Shown piece after piece: positions 25,650-32,761 of a stretch of DNA of 64,000 nt; the first letter of the stretch is position 1; each line of letters begins with the position of its first letter. The translations under genes were made by a program, and so were the position numbers. Below the pieces are notes generated by a model that did no database searches, was not told the origin of the DNA, and saw nothing but the letters and a program-made list of their open reading frames with translations. The stretch is taken from positions 62,001 through 126,000 of the forward strand of contig NZ_MUXN01000007.1 in NCBI RefSeq assembly GCF_001995215.1, given 5' to 3'. The DNA is from Amycolatopsis azurea DSM 43854 (GTDB lineage: Bacteria; Actinomycetota; Actinomycetes; Mycobacteriales; Pseudonocardiaceae).

Positions 25650-26408
25650 ATGGTCGGTAATCGGTCGGTGGCCCCTGAAACGATCCCTCATCGCGCAGGC
25701 TTGCGCCGATCGGTGACGTTGTTCAAGGCTTTTCTCACCGAGCAGACGGATCCTGACGGTTTCTATTCGGTGCTCGCCGAGGACTCGGTCCGGCAGTTGG
25801 CGCAGCACACTCCGTTGAACGGCCGAACCATCGTCGACGTCGGCGGCGGGCCCGGCTATTTCTCCGACGCCTTCCGTGCCGCGGGTGCCGCCTACCTGGG
25901 CATAGACCCCGACGTCGGGGAATTGACGGCGCGTGGCGAGGCGGGGGAGAACATGGTTCGCGGCAGTGGCACGAAACTGCCGGTGCGCACCGGATCGGTG
26001 GACGTCTGCTATTCGTCGAACGTCCTCGAACACGTTTCCGAACCCGAGGTCATGCTGGCCGAGATGTGCCGGGTGACCAAACCCGGCGGTACGATTTTCG
26101 CCTCGTTCACCCCGTGGTATTCACCGTGGGGTGGTCACGAGACGGCGCCGTGGCATTTCCTCGGTGGTTCCTACGCCCGGCGGCGTTATCTCGAAAAGAA
26201 CGGAAAAGAGCCGAAGAACAAATTCGGCGAGAGCCTTTTCGCCTTTTCGGCGGGCGCGGCCATCCGGTGGGGGAAGGCCACGCCGCTCGCCGATCTCCGG
26301 GACGTCTACCCGCGCTACCACCCTTCCTGGGCCCAGTGGATCGTGCGTGTCCCCGGCGTCCGGGAAGTGGCGTCGTGGAACCTGGTGATGGTGCTGCGCA
26401 AGCGCTGA
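25650..26408 (+). CDS. Class I SAM-dependent methyltransferase (Rv0224c-type)
   Basis: A 252-residue Methyltransf_11 protein: SAM motif I VDVGGGPGYF near residue 70, acidic YLGIDPD, motif YSSNVLEHVSEPEVMLAEM near 125, and FASFTPWYSPWGGHE. The length and the divergent GT4 neighbour match what I recall of Rv0224c/Rv0225. The substrate is probably an envelope glycan or lipid head group, by context. ATG at 25650 with the weak purine stretch GGAAAGCGATGG upstream; the first codons contain GGTAATC, the half-site seen in neighbouring dyads. The gene ends 8 bp before the convergent DUF3068 gene. Confidence 0.85.
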   Translation: MVGNRSVAPETIPHRAGLRRSVTLFKAFLTEQTDPDGFYSVLAEDSVRQLAQHTPLNGRTIVDVGGGPGYFSDAFRAAGAAYLGIDPDVGELTARGEAGENMVRGSGTKLPVRTGSVDVCYSSNVLEHVSEPEVMLAEMCRVTKPGGTIFASFTPWYSPWGGHETAPWHFLGGSYARRRYLEKNGKEPKNKFGESLFAFSAGAAIRWGKATPLADLRDVYPRYHPSWAQWIVRVPGVREVASWNLVMVLRKR

Positions 26409-26416
26409 TGTCAGTG

Positions 26417-27493
26417 CTAGTGCCGGGAGGGGGCGGTGCGGCGCTTCACCAGCAGGAAGACGCCGAGCGCGAGGAAGACCGCGCCGCCGATCCCGAGCAC
26501 GATCGGCCCGGTGCGGCCGATGAAGTCGAGCTTGCCCTTGTTCTCGTCGACCTGTTTGACCATCGCGTCGACGGTCGCGTCGGTGAACGCCAGCTTGCCG
26601 TCGAAGACCACCGTGGGCGTGGGGTTCGCGGCCGACCGGAGTTCCTGGTGCGACTGCTGTTCCTGCTTGACCTGGATCCCGGTCACCGGCTCGATCCAGC
26701 TGGTGATGGTGCCCTCGTAGAACTGGCCCGCCTCGACCGAGTCCCCGGTGGCGCCGATGAGCGAACCGGGCACCTTCTTCATCGCGATCTTCGTGGCGGG
26801 GATCTCCTGGACGAACTTGTAGACCTCGACGCCCTTGATCTCCTCGACACCCTTGAACCGGGCCTGGACCGCGCGACCGGTGTTGTCGTCGTAGACCTGG
26901 TAGTCCTTCTGCTCGGTGTCGAAGGGGAACTTGAAGTTCAAGCCGGGCTGCGGCTTGTACTCCTGGACCTCGTCGGGTTTCTCGTTCTCCTTCTCGGCCT
27001 TCTCTTCGAGCTTGGTGACGAAGCTGCTCTTGTCCGAGCACTTCGACTCCTGGTCGCCGCCCGGCGGCACGTAGCCCTCCGCGGTGCGGCGGTCGAAGCA
27101 GACCTGGCGCTTGCTCGCGCTGACCACGAGGTCGTCCTTGGTGTCGACGACCGACACGGCCATCAGCCAGACGGCGACGTCCGTGCCCTCCTGCATCTCC
27201 GGCGGCGCGAAGTTCGCCACCACGTGGGCGGTCGCCTTCAGCTTGGCGTTGTCACGGATCTCGGTGACGGTCTTGTCGCCGTCCTTCTTCACCGCGAGCA
27301 CCTTGGCCGCGGTGCCTTCGAGAACCGAGGTCGATTCCTGGTTCAGTGGCACTTTGGCGAGTTCCGGCTTCACGTAGGTCGGCAGCAACACCGCGCCGGC
27401 GATGGCGAACACCCCTAGGGCCAAGAAGATCAGGCTCAACGCTCGTCGCAACGGTCCTCCTGGTGAAACCACGGAAACAGCCTCATTACCCAT
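26417..27493 (-). CDS. DUF3068 (PorA-family-like) envelope protein
   Basis: A 358-residue protein with an N-terminal transmembrane segment (SLIFLALGVFAIAGAVLLPTY), a large extracytoplasmic domain (about 45-320) and a C-terminal helix (GPIVLGIGGAVFLALGVFLL) followed by KRRTAPSRH. Two cysteines (KRQVCFDRR, ESKCSDK) may form a disulfide. This topology defines the DUF3068 family, which database names call PorA family; mycobacterial Rv0227c is the relative I recall. Biochemical role unknown. The ATG at 27493 lies in the centre of the perfect dyad at 27485-27500 and has no ribosome binding site, so the transcript should have almost no leader. Confidence 0.82.
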   Translation of the reverse strand: MGNEAVSVVSPGGPLRRALSLIFLALGVFAIAGAVLLPTYVKPELAKVPLNQESTSVLEGTAAKVLAVKKDGDKTVTEIRDNAKLKATAHVVANFAPPEMQEGTDVAVWLMAVSVVDTKDDLVVSASKRQVCFDRRTAEGYVPPGGDQESKCSDKSSFVTKLEEKAEKENEKPDEVQEYKPQPGLNFKFPFDTEQKDYQVYDDNTGRAVQARFKGVEEIKGVEVYKFVQEIPATKIAMKKVPGSLIGATGDSVEAGQFYEGTITSWIEPVTGIQVKQEQQSHQELRSAANPTPTVVFDGKLAFTDATVDAMVKQVDENKGKLDFIGRTGPIVLGIGGAVFLALGVFLLVKRRTAPSRH

Positions 27494-27500
27494 CGGTAAT
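27485..27500. promoter_or_regulatory. Perfect dyad ATTACC-CATC-GGTAAT over the DUF3068 start
   Basis: A 16-bp perfect inverted repeat whose 4-nt centre contains the start codon (CAT on the plus strand). Same arms and spacing as at 21284-21299. CAGTAT about 10 nt upstream (minus strand) is a candidate -10. A protein bound here would block both transcription and translation initiation. Confidence 0.55.
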
Positions 27501-27614
27501 CAGTCGCTGGATACTGGCCCGCGGGCCGGTCAGCGTCAAAGGTGTGACCGACGGTCACAGGCAGGCCGTGCCACCGGAAGGCCGTACCGGAGCCGCCATT
27601 CGGCGCAGGCCGCC

Positions 27615-27638
27615 AAACATGTTTGTTCCCGGGAACAA
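27615..27638. promoter_or_regulatory. Two overlapping palindromes upstream of the 27689 gene
   Basis: AAACATGTTT (27615-27624) overlaps TTGTTCCCGGGAACAA (27623-27638), both perfect. They lie about 50-75 bp before the hypothetical gene at 27689 and 120 bp from the divergent DUF3068 gene. The size and symmetry suggest binding of a dimeric repressor; I do not recognise the family. Confidence 0.45.
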
Positions 27639-27688
27639 CGTGAGCGGGCCCACTATCGGACGACTTCCGGTGCGTGGAAAGGAACTCT

Positions 27689-28072
27689 GTGCCGCAGGAT
27701 GCGAACGATCCCCGCGCGCTCGACATCGGCGCCTACTCGGACTCCATCACCGACGTCGAACTCCGGGACGCGGTCGCGGACGTCGCCGCGTTGCTTTCGT
27801 TGCACGGCAACGTGATTCGCGACCTCGACGCCAGGAGATCACGGTGGCGGCCCGGACGGCGGTCGCCGCATCCCGACATCGTCCTGTCCGCGGCCGGACG
27901 CCGTCCACAGTGGACGAGGTCCGCGAATCCCGAGGTGACCCTGCCGGTCGCCACGACCGCGCGCGGCCGCACGCTCGCGGTGCGGCTCACCGCGCGGCCC
28001 GGTCTCGGGCACACGCTGCTGGACCTCGCGAGGATCATCGACGCCGACATGGCGCCGGATCGGCGGTATTAA
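27689..28072 (+). CDS. Conserved hypothetical protein, 127 residues
   Basis: I do not recognise this protein. It begins VPQDANDPRALDIGAYSDSI, has an acidic helical first half (ITDVELRDAVADVAALLSLHG) and a basic second half (RRSRWRPGRRSP), and lacks a signal peptide or membrane segment. The GTG at 27689 follows GAAAGGAA with about 6-nt spacing; a GTG at 27674 in the same frame has no such site. Its stop overlaps the stop of the convergent PucR-type gene. Confidence 0.65.
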   Translation: MPQDANDPRALDIGAYSDSITDVELRDAVADVAALLSLHGNVIRDLDARRSRWRPGRRSPHPDIVLSAAGRRPQWTRSANPEVTLPVATTARGRTLAVRLTARPGLGHTLLDLARIIDADMAPDRRY

Positions 28073-29247
28073 GCCCGGTCGTCCGCCAGGCGGACCGCTT
28101 CCAGTGCGACGTAGAGTTCCCCGACGTCGACCGGGTCGGACAGGTCGCGCCGGGTCAGTTCCTGTACGCGGCGCAGCCGGTACCGGACCGTGTTCGGGTG
28201 CACGATCAGCCGGTCCGCGGCCTCCTTCGCCGAGCCATGCCCGGCGAACCACGCGATCAGCGTGTCGAGCAGGACCTGCCGTTCGGCCTTGGGCAGCACC
28301 AGGAGCCCGGTGAGCACCGAGCGCATGACGTCTCGCGACATCTCCGGCGCGCTGGCGACCAGCGTGGTGACCGGTGAGTCGCCGAAGACGGCGACCCCGG
28401 CGGCGCCCGTGGCCAGCGAACGGCGGGCGATCCGGGCCCGGTGGACCGCGTCCGATACCTCGAGGAACCCGTTGAACGGCCTGCTCATCCCCACCGCCAG
28501 CGGCAGGGTGCCCAGCACGTCGCGCAGCCGCCGGACGTCCTCGACCCGGTCGATCACGACCAGGCCGACCTCGGCGCCCGGCCGCCAGACCGACTTCCAG
28601 CGTCGCGCCCGCAGCAGTGCCTCGACACCGGGGAGTTCGTCCGGCTCGACGGCTTCGGTCACGACGGCGACGAACGTGCCCGCCGCCGGGAGGCCGAGTT
28701 CCTTCGCGGCGTTCTCGAGCTCCGCCTGGGTGGCGAACCGGCCCTGCAACAGGCCGTCCAGCAGGGCGAGCTTCTCTTGGGAGAGTTCGGCGGCGACCTC
28801 GCTGTACGCCGTGGTCAGCGCGTCCGAGTAGAGGTCGATGGTCTTCCATACGTTGGAGTTGATCTCGACCGTGCGCGCCGGGTTGATGAACCCGGGGCCC
28901 GCCAGTTCCAGCAGGCGTTCGTAGACGAAGATCCCGCCGATCCGGAACGCGCGGAGCACGGACGGCAGCGGGATGCCCTGTCGGGCCTGCGCCAGCCCGG
29001 TCTTGCGGGCCGCGTCGAGCGGGAGCCCGCGCCCTTCGACGAGCGCGGTCAGCGCCCGTTCGAGATTCGCCCGGCAGACCTTGCGCAACTCGTCCGGCGC
29101 GGTGCTGTCCACCTGGTGATAGAACTCGTCCTCGTCGCTGAGCAGCCGGGCGAGGCGGTCGCTGAACTCGGGCAGCCGGGTGAGCATCGCCTGCATGAGC
29201 ACACGCTGCTCCCGGGGTGCGGGAGTAGCGAGAGCGTCGGTGCCCAT
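28069..29247 (-). CDS. PucR/CdaR-family transcriptional regulator
   Basis: A 392-residue regulator. Residues 1-165 form a helical RsbT-like/PucR N-terminal region (EFYHQVDSTAPDELRKVCRAN), about 170-300 a GGDEF-related central domain, and the C-terminus the PucR helix-turn-helix: SAKEAADRLIVHPNTVRYRL near 335-360. Relatives control amino-acid, purine or lipid utilisation; the targets are not evident here. ATG at 29247. The upstream 145 bp contain AAAGGGCGCTTT and the terminator of the next gene. Confidence 0.85.
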   Translation of the reverse strand: MGTDALATPAPREQRVLMQAMLTRLPEFSDRLARLLSDEDEFYHQVDSTAPDELRKVCRANLERALTALVEGRGLPLDAARKTGLAQARQGIPLPSVLRAFRIGGIFVYERLLELAGPGFINPARTVEINSNVWKTIDLYSDALTTAYSEVAAELSQEKLALLDGLLQGRFATQAELENAAKELGLPAAGTFVAVVTEAVEPDELPGVEALLRARRWKSVWRPGAEVGLVVIDRVEDVRRLRDVLGTLPLAVGMSRPFNGFLEVSDAVHRARIARRSLATGAAGVAVFGDSPVTTLVASAPEMSRDVMRSVLTGLLVLPKAERQVLLDTLIAWFAGHGSAKEAADRLIVHPNTVRYRLRRVQELTRRDLSDPVDVGELYVALEAVRLADDRA

Positions 29248-29338
29248 CCGTCAACTCTAACCCGACGGACCGGCCGCTTTTTATCACGATGCGACGAAAG
29301 GGCGCTTTCGGGTGCTGAGCGTGGTTGACAAACGGGAG

Positions 29339-29379
29339 GGGCGCTGCCGGACGAGGACCCCTTTCGTCCGGCAGCGCCC
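29339..29379 (-). terminator. GC-rich hairpin terminator
   Basis: A perfect 16-bp stem, GGGCGCTGCCGGACGA (29339-29354) and its complement (29364-29379), with a 9-nt loop, 15 bp beyond the stop of the secreted SH3-like gene. Confidence 0.75.
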
Positions 29380-29393
29380 TGGGTGGCCCGAGA

Positions 29394-30164
29394 TCAGTGG
29401 TTGATCTTGAACCAGGGCTGCGACCAGCCGAGATAGGTGTAGTTCCAGGCGCTCTTGATCTCCGAGATCGTGGTCTCGGTGAAGCTGCCCTTGCCGTGGA
29501 TGTCGTTCGACAGGAACTTGCCGCCGCCGATCGAGATCATCGTGTGCCCGGTCCCGCCGTTGCTGAAGAAGGCGAGCCCGCCCTCGGGGACCTGGGTGTC
29601 ACCGGGGTGCTTGTACGAAGCGGGGATCTGGGTCCAGTGGACGTACGCCGTCTCCGAGCCGCTCGCGGTCCAGCCGTAGGCCCACGAGTTGATCCGGTCG
29701 CACCAGCGGTAGTAGTCGGGGTCGTTGTTGGTGTGCACGTGTGCCTTGGCCCATGCGACCGCTTGAGCGCAGGTCCTCGGGTTGCCGGTGCCGGCGGTGG
29801 AGCAGGAGAGGGTGCTGCCGGCGCAGTCCGGGGCGACCCGGCCGTCCGAGCCGGTGTAGACGTAGGCGTCGCTGATGTAGCCGCCCTTCGACGGCACGTA
29901 GTCCCAGATGTCGGTGGTGCCGTACTTCCCGGTCACCGTCGAGCCGTTCGTCTGGCAGTCGATCGTGACGGCGGTGCCGCTCGCGACCGTGCCGACCGAG
30001 CTCGCGCCGGTGCTCGGGCTCGACCGTACGGTCACCGCCACCCCGGAGTCGGTGTTCACCGTGCCCGACGCCGCCAGTGCCTCGCCCGCGCCGCCGAGCA
30101 TGATCGCCCCGGCCAGCGCGATCGTGCCCACGGCGCCTCTGGCGATCCTGGATCGGATCTTCAT
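29394..30164 (-). CDS. Secreted SH3-like/CHAP-type protein
   Basis: A 256-residue exported protein. A signal peptide (MKIRSRIARGAVGTIALAGA to about 31) is followed by an SH3b-like module (VNTDSGVAVTVRSSPSTGAS to about 110) and a C-terminal domain with RTCAQAVAWAKAHV, YRWCDRINSWAYGW and GTGHTMISIGGG. The Cys and His in that last domain suggest a CHAP/NlpC-type peptidoglycan hydrolase or a relative, but I cannot confirm the catalytic set. ATG at 30164 with GGAGGA upstream. The sigma-factor gene lies upstream in the same orientation. Confidence 0.75.
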   Translation of the reverse strand: MKIRSRIARGAVGTIALAGAIMLGGAGEALAASGTVNTDSGVAVTVRSSPSTGASSVGTVASGTAVTIDCQTNGSTVTGKYGTTDIWDYVPSKGGYISDAYVYTGSDGRVAPDCAGSTLSCSTAGTGNPRTCAQAVAWAKAHVHTNNDPDYYRWCDRINSWAYGWTASGSETAYVHWTQIPASYKHPGDTQVPEGGLAFFSNGGTGHTMISIGGGKFLSNDIHGKGSFTETTISEIKSAWNYTYLGWSQPWFKINH

Positions 30165-30259
30165 TGCTGTCCTCCAGTGGTTTCCCCAAGTAGGGGGACA
30201 GCATGAAGGACTCTCGTACAAGCGCCGTACAAGAAATCGATCGTCCGAAGTGGACGGTT

Positions 30260-30949
30260 CTATACCGGGACGAGCTCCGGTTCGGCGGTATGTCCGATGA
30301 TCTGGACATCGTTCGCGTAACGGGCGTTCCGCTCGGTGAGCAGGACCCGCAGCCGCGCCAGCGCCCGGAACTGGGTCGAGCGGACCGCCGCGACGCTCGA
30401 CAGGCCGAGCCGTTCGGCCGTCTCCTCGGCCGTGAGGCCGAACACGTACCGGAGGGCGAGCACCTGCCGGTGTGGCATCGGCAACCGGGCCAGCAGGACC
30501 CCGGCCTGCATCCGGTGCTCCAGCCGTTCGAGCTCGTCCGGATCGCGGCGGGCCCAAGGCGACAGGCCGTCGCCCACCTCGGGGACCGAGGCGACCGGTT
30601 CGCGGGCACGGCGCCGGTGGAGGTCGGCCACCTTCTGGCCCGCGATCCCGAGGACGAACGCGAGGAACCGGTCCGGGCGGTACCGGTAGCGCGGCAAGGC
30701 GATCAAGACCGCTTGCAGCACTTCCTGTGCGCAGTCCTGGGCGTCGCAAGCGCCCGTTCCGGCACTCCCGAGCCGGACGGCGCAGTAACGGAATACATGC
30801 GGTGAAAGAAAACCGGCAAGGGTCCGGATCGCGTTCGGATCACCCGCGACGGCCGCCCGGACGAGTCTGCTGTCCGGGTTGGGCAGGTGTCTCGCCGTGG
30901 CGTCGGCACGGGAGTCAGCGGGTACCGTCGAAGGCGCTACCTCGTCCAA
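30260..30949 (-). CDS. ECF RNA polymerase sigma factor (SigD/ShbA-like)
   Basis: A 229-residue sigma factor. Region 2 (LSPHVFRYCAVRLG, DAQDCAQEVLQAVLIAL) is near 45-85 and region 4 (LPMPHRQVLALRYVFGLTAEETAERLG) near 150-185. The pattern resembles the actinobacterial SigD/ShbA group, but the neighbourhood is not the usual one for shbA, so I treat it as a paralogue. No anti-sigma factor gene is adjacent. TTG start at 30949 with AGGAG 7 nt upstream. It may drive the secreted SH3-like gene just downstream. Confidence 0.85.
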   Translation of the reverse strand: MDEVAPSTVPADSRADATARHLPNPDSRLVRAAVAGDPNAIRTLAGFLSPHVFRYCAVRLGSAGTGACDAQDCAQEVLQAVLIALPRYRYRPDRFLAFVLGIAGQKVADLHRRRAREPVASVPEVGDGLSPWARRDPDELERLEHRMQAGVLLARLPMPHRQVLALRYVFGLTAEETAERLGLSSVAAVRSTQFRALARLRVLLTERNARYANDVQIIGHTAEPELVPV

Positions 30950-31093
30950 GTCTGCGCTCCTGGGTCGGGGGAACTGGCCGCCAAGGTGCGCCCGTCATCG
31001 GGGGCTCGGACTTCGTGCGCGGTATTCCACCTTGCCCCGCCGGTCAAGGGATGTCCACACGTACGGCGGGAAGTCATCCGAACCGCGCAATGT

Positions 31094-31591
31094 CTACTGT
31101 GGACGATGGGGCAGCGAGCCCTTGAGGCAGGACAGCACCGGGGGATAGGCGGTGGTGTCGGTGCTGAGCAAATCCGACGTCCAGACGAGGCAGTGTGCCA
31201 GAACCCGGATCCGCTGGTCCAGATCGGCGTTCTCGCAGGCCTCGCCGATCTGGTCGTCGCAGGTGTCCCGGTCGTCGCGGACACTGGCGGCGATGGCGCG
31301 GACGATCGCGGCCACCCCCGGATCGAGCTTGTCGGGACGGACCGTCAGGCCCGCGGGGTCCCGCAGGCGCAGCGTGAACGGTTCACGGATCCGCAGTGAA
31401 CGACGGCGATCCTTGGCAGCCAAGGAGAAGGTGTCGACCAGGCGGCCGACGACGTCGCCGAGCGCCGGTCCCTGCCGTCGGGACGACGCGATGGACACCA
31501 GCGCGGTGGCGAGCCGGTCGGCTTCGCCCGCTCTGGTGAGTGAAAGGAGATCGCGGGCGATGGTGTGCGCGCGTCTGGCGGTGGTTTGCAT
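31094..31591 (-). CDS. Hypothetical protein, 165 residues
   Basis: I do not recognise this protein. It starts MQTTARRAHTIARDLLSLTR, is rich in helices and Arg/Asp, and contains two cysteines in a row of acidic residues (DTCDDQIGEACENAD). No signal peptide or membrane segment. The ATG at 31591 follows GAGGGGCC; 16 further in-frame codons upstream are less likely to be translated. The 5' end of the sigma-factor gene lies 145 bp downstream. Confidence 0.6.
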   Translation of the reverse strand: MQTTARRAHTIARDLLSLTRAGEADRLATALVSIASSRRQGPALGDVVGRLVDTFSLAAKDRRRSLRIREPFTLRLRDPAGLTVRPDKLDPGVAAIVRAIAASVRDDRDTCDDQIGEACENADLDQRIRVLAHCLVWTSDLLSTDTTAYPPVLSCLKGSLPHRPQ

Positions 31592-31694
31592 TTCTGGCCC
31601 CTCGTTTGTCGTGCGGAGAACCGATACCCCGCAGGACACGGGCTAAACATGAACGCTTGTCGGATTGCGCCGTTCGGCTCAGTTCTTAGGGAGG

Positions 31695-31771
31695 CTGAAG
31701 GGGACTTTCCCCTCATACGACGCTACGAAGGGCCCTTTCGCCGCGTCACATGAGGCGAAGGGCCCCTTCAG
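31695..31771 (-). terminator. Nested hairpins after the dehalogenase-like gene
   Basis: CTGAAGGGG (31695-31703) pairs with CCCCTTCAG (31763-31771). Inside are GGGGA-CTT-TCCCC and a GGGCCCTTTCGCC/GGCGAAGGGCCC pair. The block begins 3 bp after the stop of the minus-strand hydrolase gene, so it probably ends that transcript. Confidence 0.6.
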
Positions 31772-31774
31772 CCC

Positions 31775-32644
31775 CTAGTGCGTCAGCAGGTCCCGCAGGG
31801 CCTTCACCACCTCCGCCGGCGATTCCTCGGCCATGAAGTGGCCCGACGTGACGGTCCGGTGGTCCAGATCCGTCGCCCACGCCCGCCAGAGCGCGTCGGC
31901 GTCGTAGCCGAGCGCGGCGCCCCAGTCCTGCTGGAGCACGGTGAGCGGCATGGCGAGCCGGTTGCCCGCTTCACGGTCCGCCTTGTCGTGCTCGACGTCG
32001 ATGCCGGCCGACGCGCGGTAGTCGGCGACGATCGAGGTCACCGCGTTCCGCGAGGCCTCCAGGTATGCGGCCCGGACGTCGGCGGGGATCGCGTCGCCGC
32101 GCTGGGTCCACGCGTCGAGGAAGTGCCCGAAGAACGCGTCGGGCGCTCCGGCGATCAGTTGCTCGGGCAGTCCGGGCGGCTGCGCCATCAGGTAGAGGTG
32201 GAAGCCGACCGCGGCGCTGGTGCCGTGCATGACCTCCCACATGTCCAGCGTCGGCAGCACGTCGAGGATCGCGAGGTGGCTCACCTTGTCCGCGTGGTCG
32301 AGCCCGGCCCGCAGCGCCACCAGCGCGCCCCGGTCGTGCCCGGCGAGGGCGAACCGGTCGTGGCCGAAGGCCTTCGCGACGGCGACGACGTCGGCCGCCA
32401 TCGAGCGCTTCGAGTAGGTCTCGCCGGTGTCGGCCGGCTTGTCGCTCTCGCCGTACCCCCGCAGGTCAGGGCAGAGAACGGTGTGGTCCGCCGCCAGATC
32501 CGCCGCGACGTGCCGCCACATGAGATGGGTCTCGGGGAAGCCGTGCAGCAGCACGATCGGGCTGCCTGTCCCGGCGACGGCGACGTTGAGTGCCACGCCG
32601 TCGGCCACGGGCACGCGCTGGTAGTCGAATCCGGTGATACGCAT
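31775..32644 (-). CDS. Alpha/beta hydrolase, haloacetate-dehalogenase-like
   Basis: A 289-residue enzyme with an Asp nucleophile (GHDRGA, Asp104) and a probable catalytic His269 (SGHFMAEE), so hydrolysis runs through an ester intermediate as in dehalogenases and epoxide hydrolases. The middle (LAILDVLPT, DYRASAGIDVEHD) closely follows fluoroacetate dehalogenases. From memory of those enzymes, the second carboxylate-binding Arg is Leu here (DRGAL) and the halide-pocket Trp after His is Leu (FHLYLMAQP), so the substrate may differ. ATG at 32644 with AGGAAAGG upstream. Divergent from a BTAD-ATPase regulator 117 bp away, which may control it. Confidence 0.82.
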   Translation of the reverse strand: MRITGFDYQRVPVADGVALNVAVAGTGSPIVLLHGFPETHLMWRHVAADLAADHTVLCPDLRGYGESDKPADTGETYSKRSMAADVVAVAKAFGHDRFALAGHDRGALVALRAGLDHADKVSHLAILDVLPTLDMWEVMHGTSAAVGFHLYLMAQPPGLPEQLIAGAPDAFFGHFLDAWTQRGDAIPADVRAAYLEASRNAVTSIVADYRASAGIDVEHDKADREAGNRLAMPLTVLQQDWGAALGYDADALWRAWATDLDHRTVTSGHFMAEESPAEVVKALRDLLTH

Positions 32645-32761
32645 GAGTACCTTTCCTGGTCGTTCCTGGTGATCGCCAGCGTCCCCGGCGCGAATCAGCA
32701 CCCGGTCAGCGACGAACGAGCGGCCGGGGCACGATGATCACCGTCGGTGAAGGAGGTGGCG

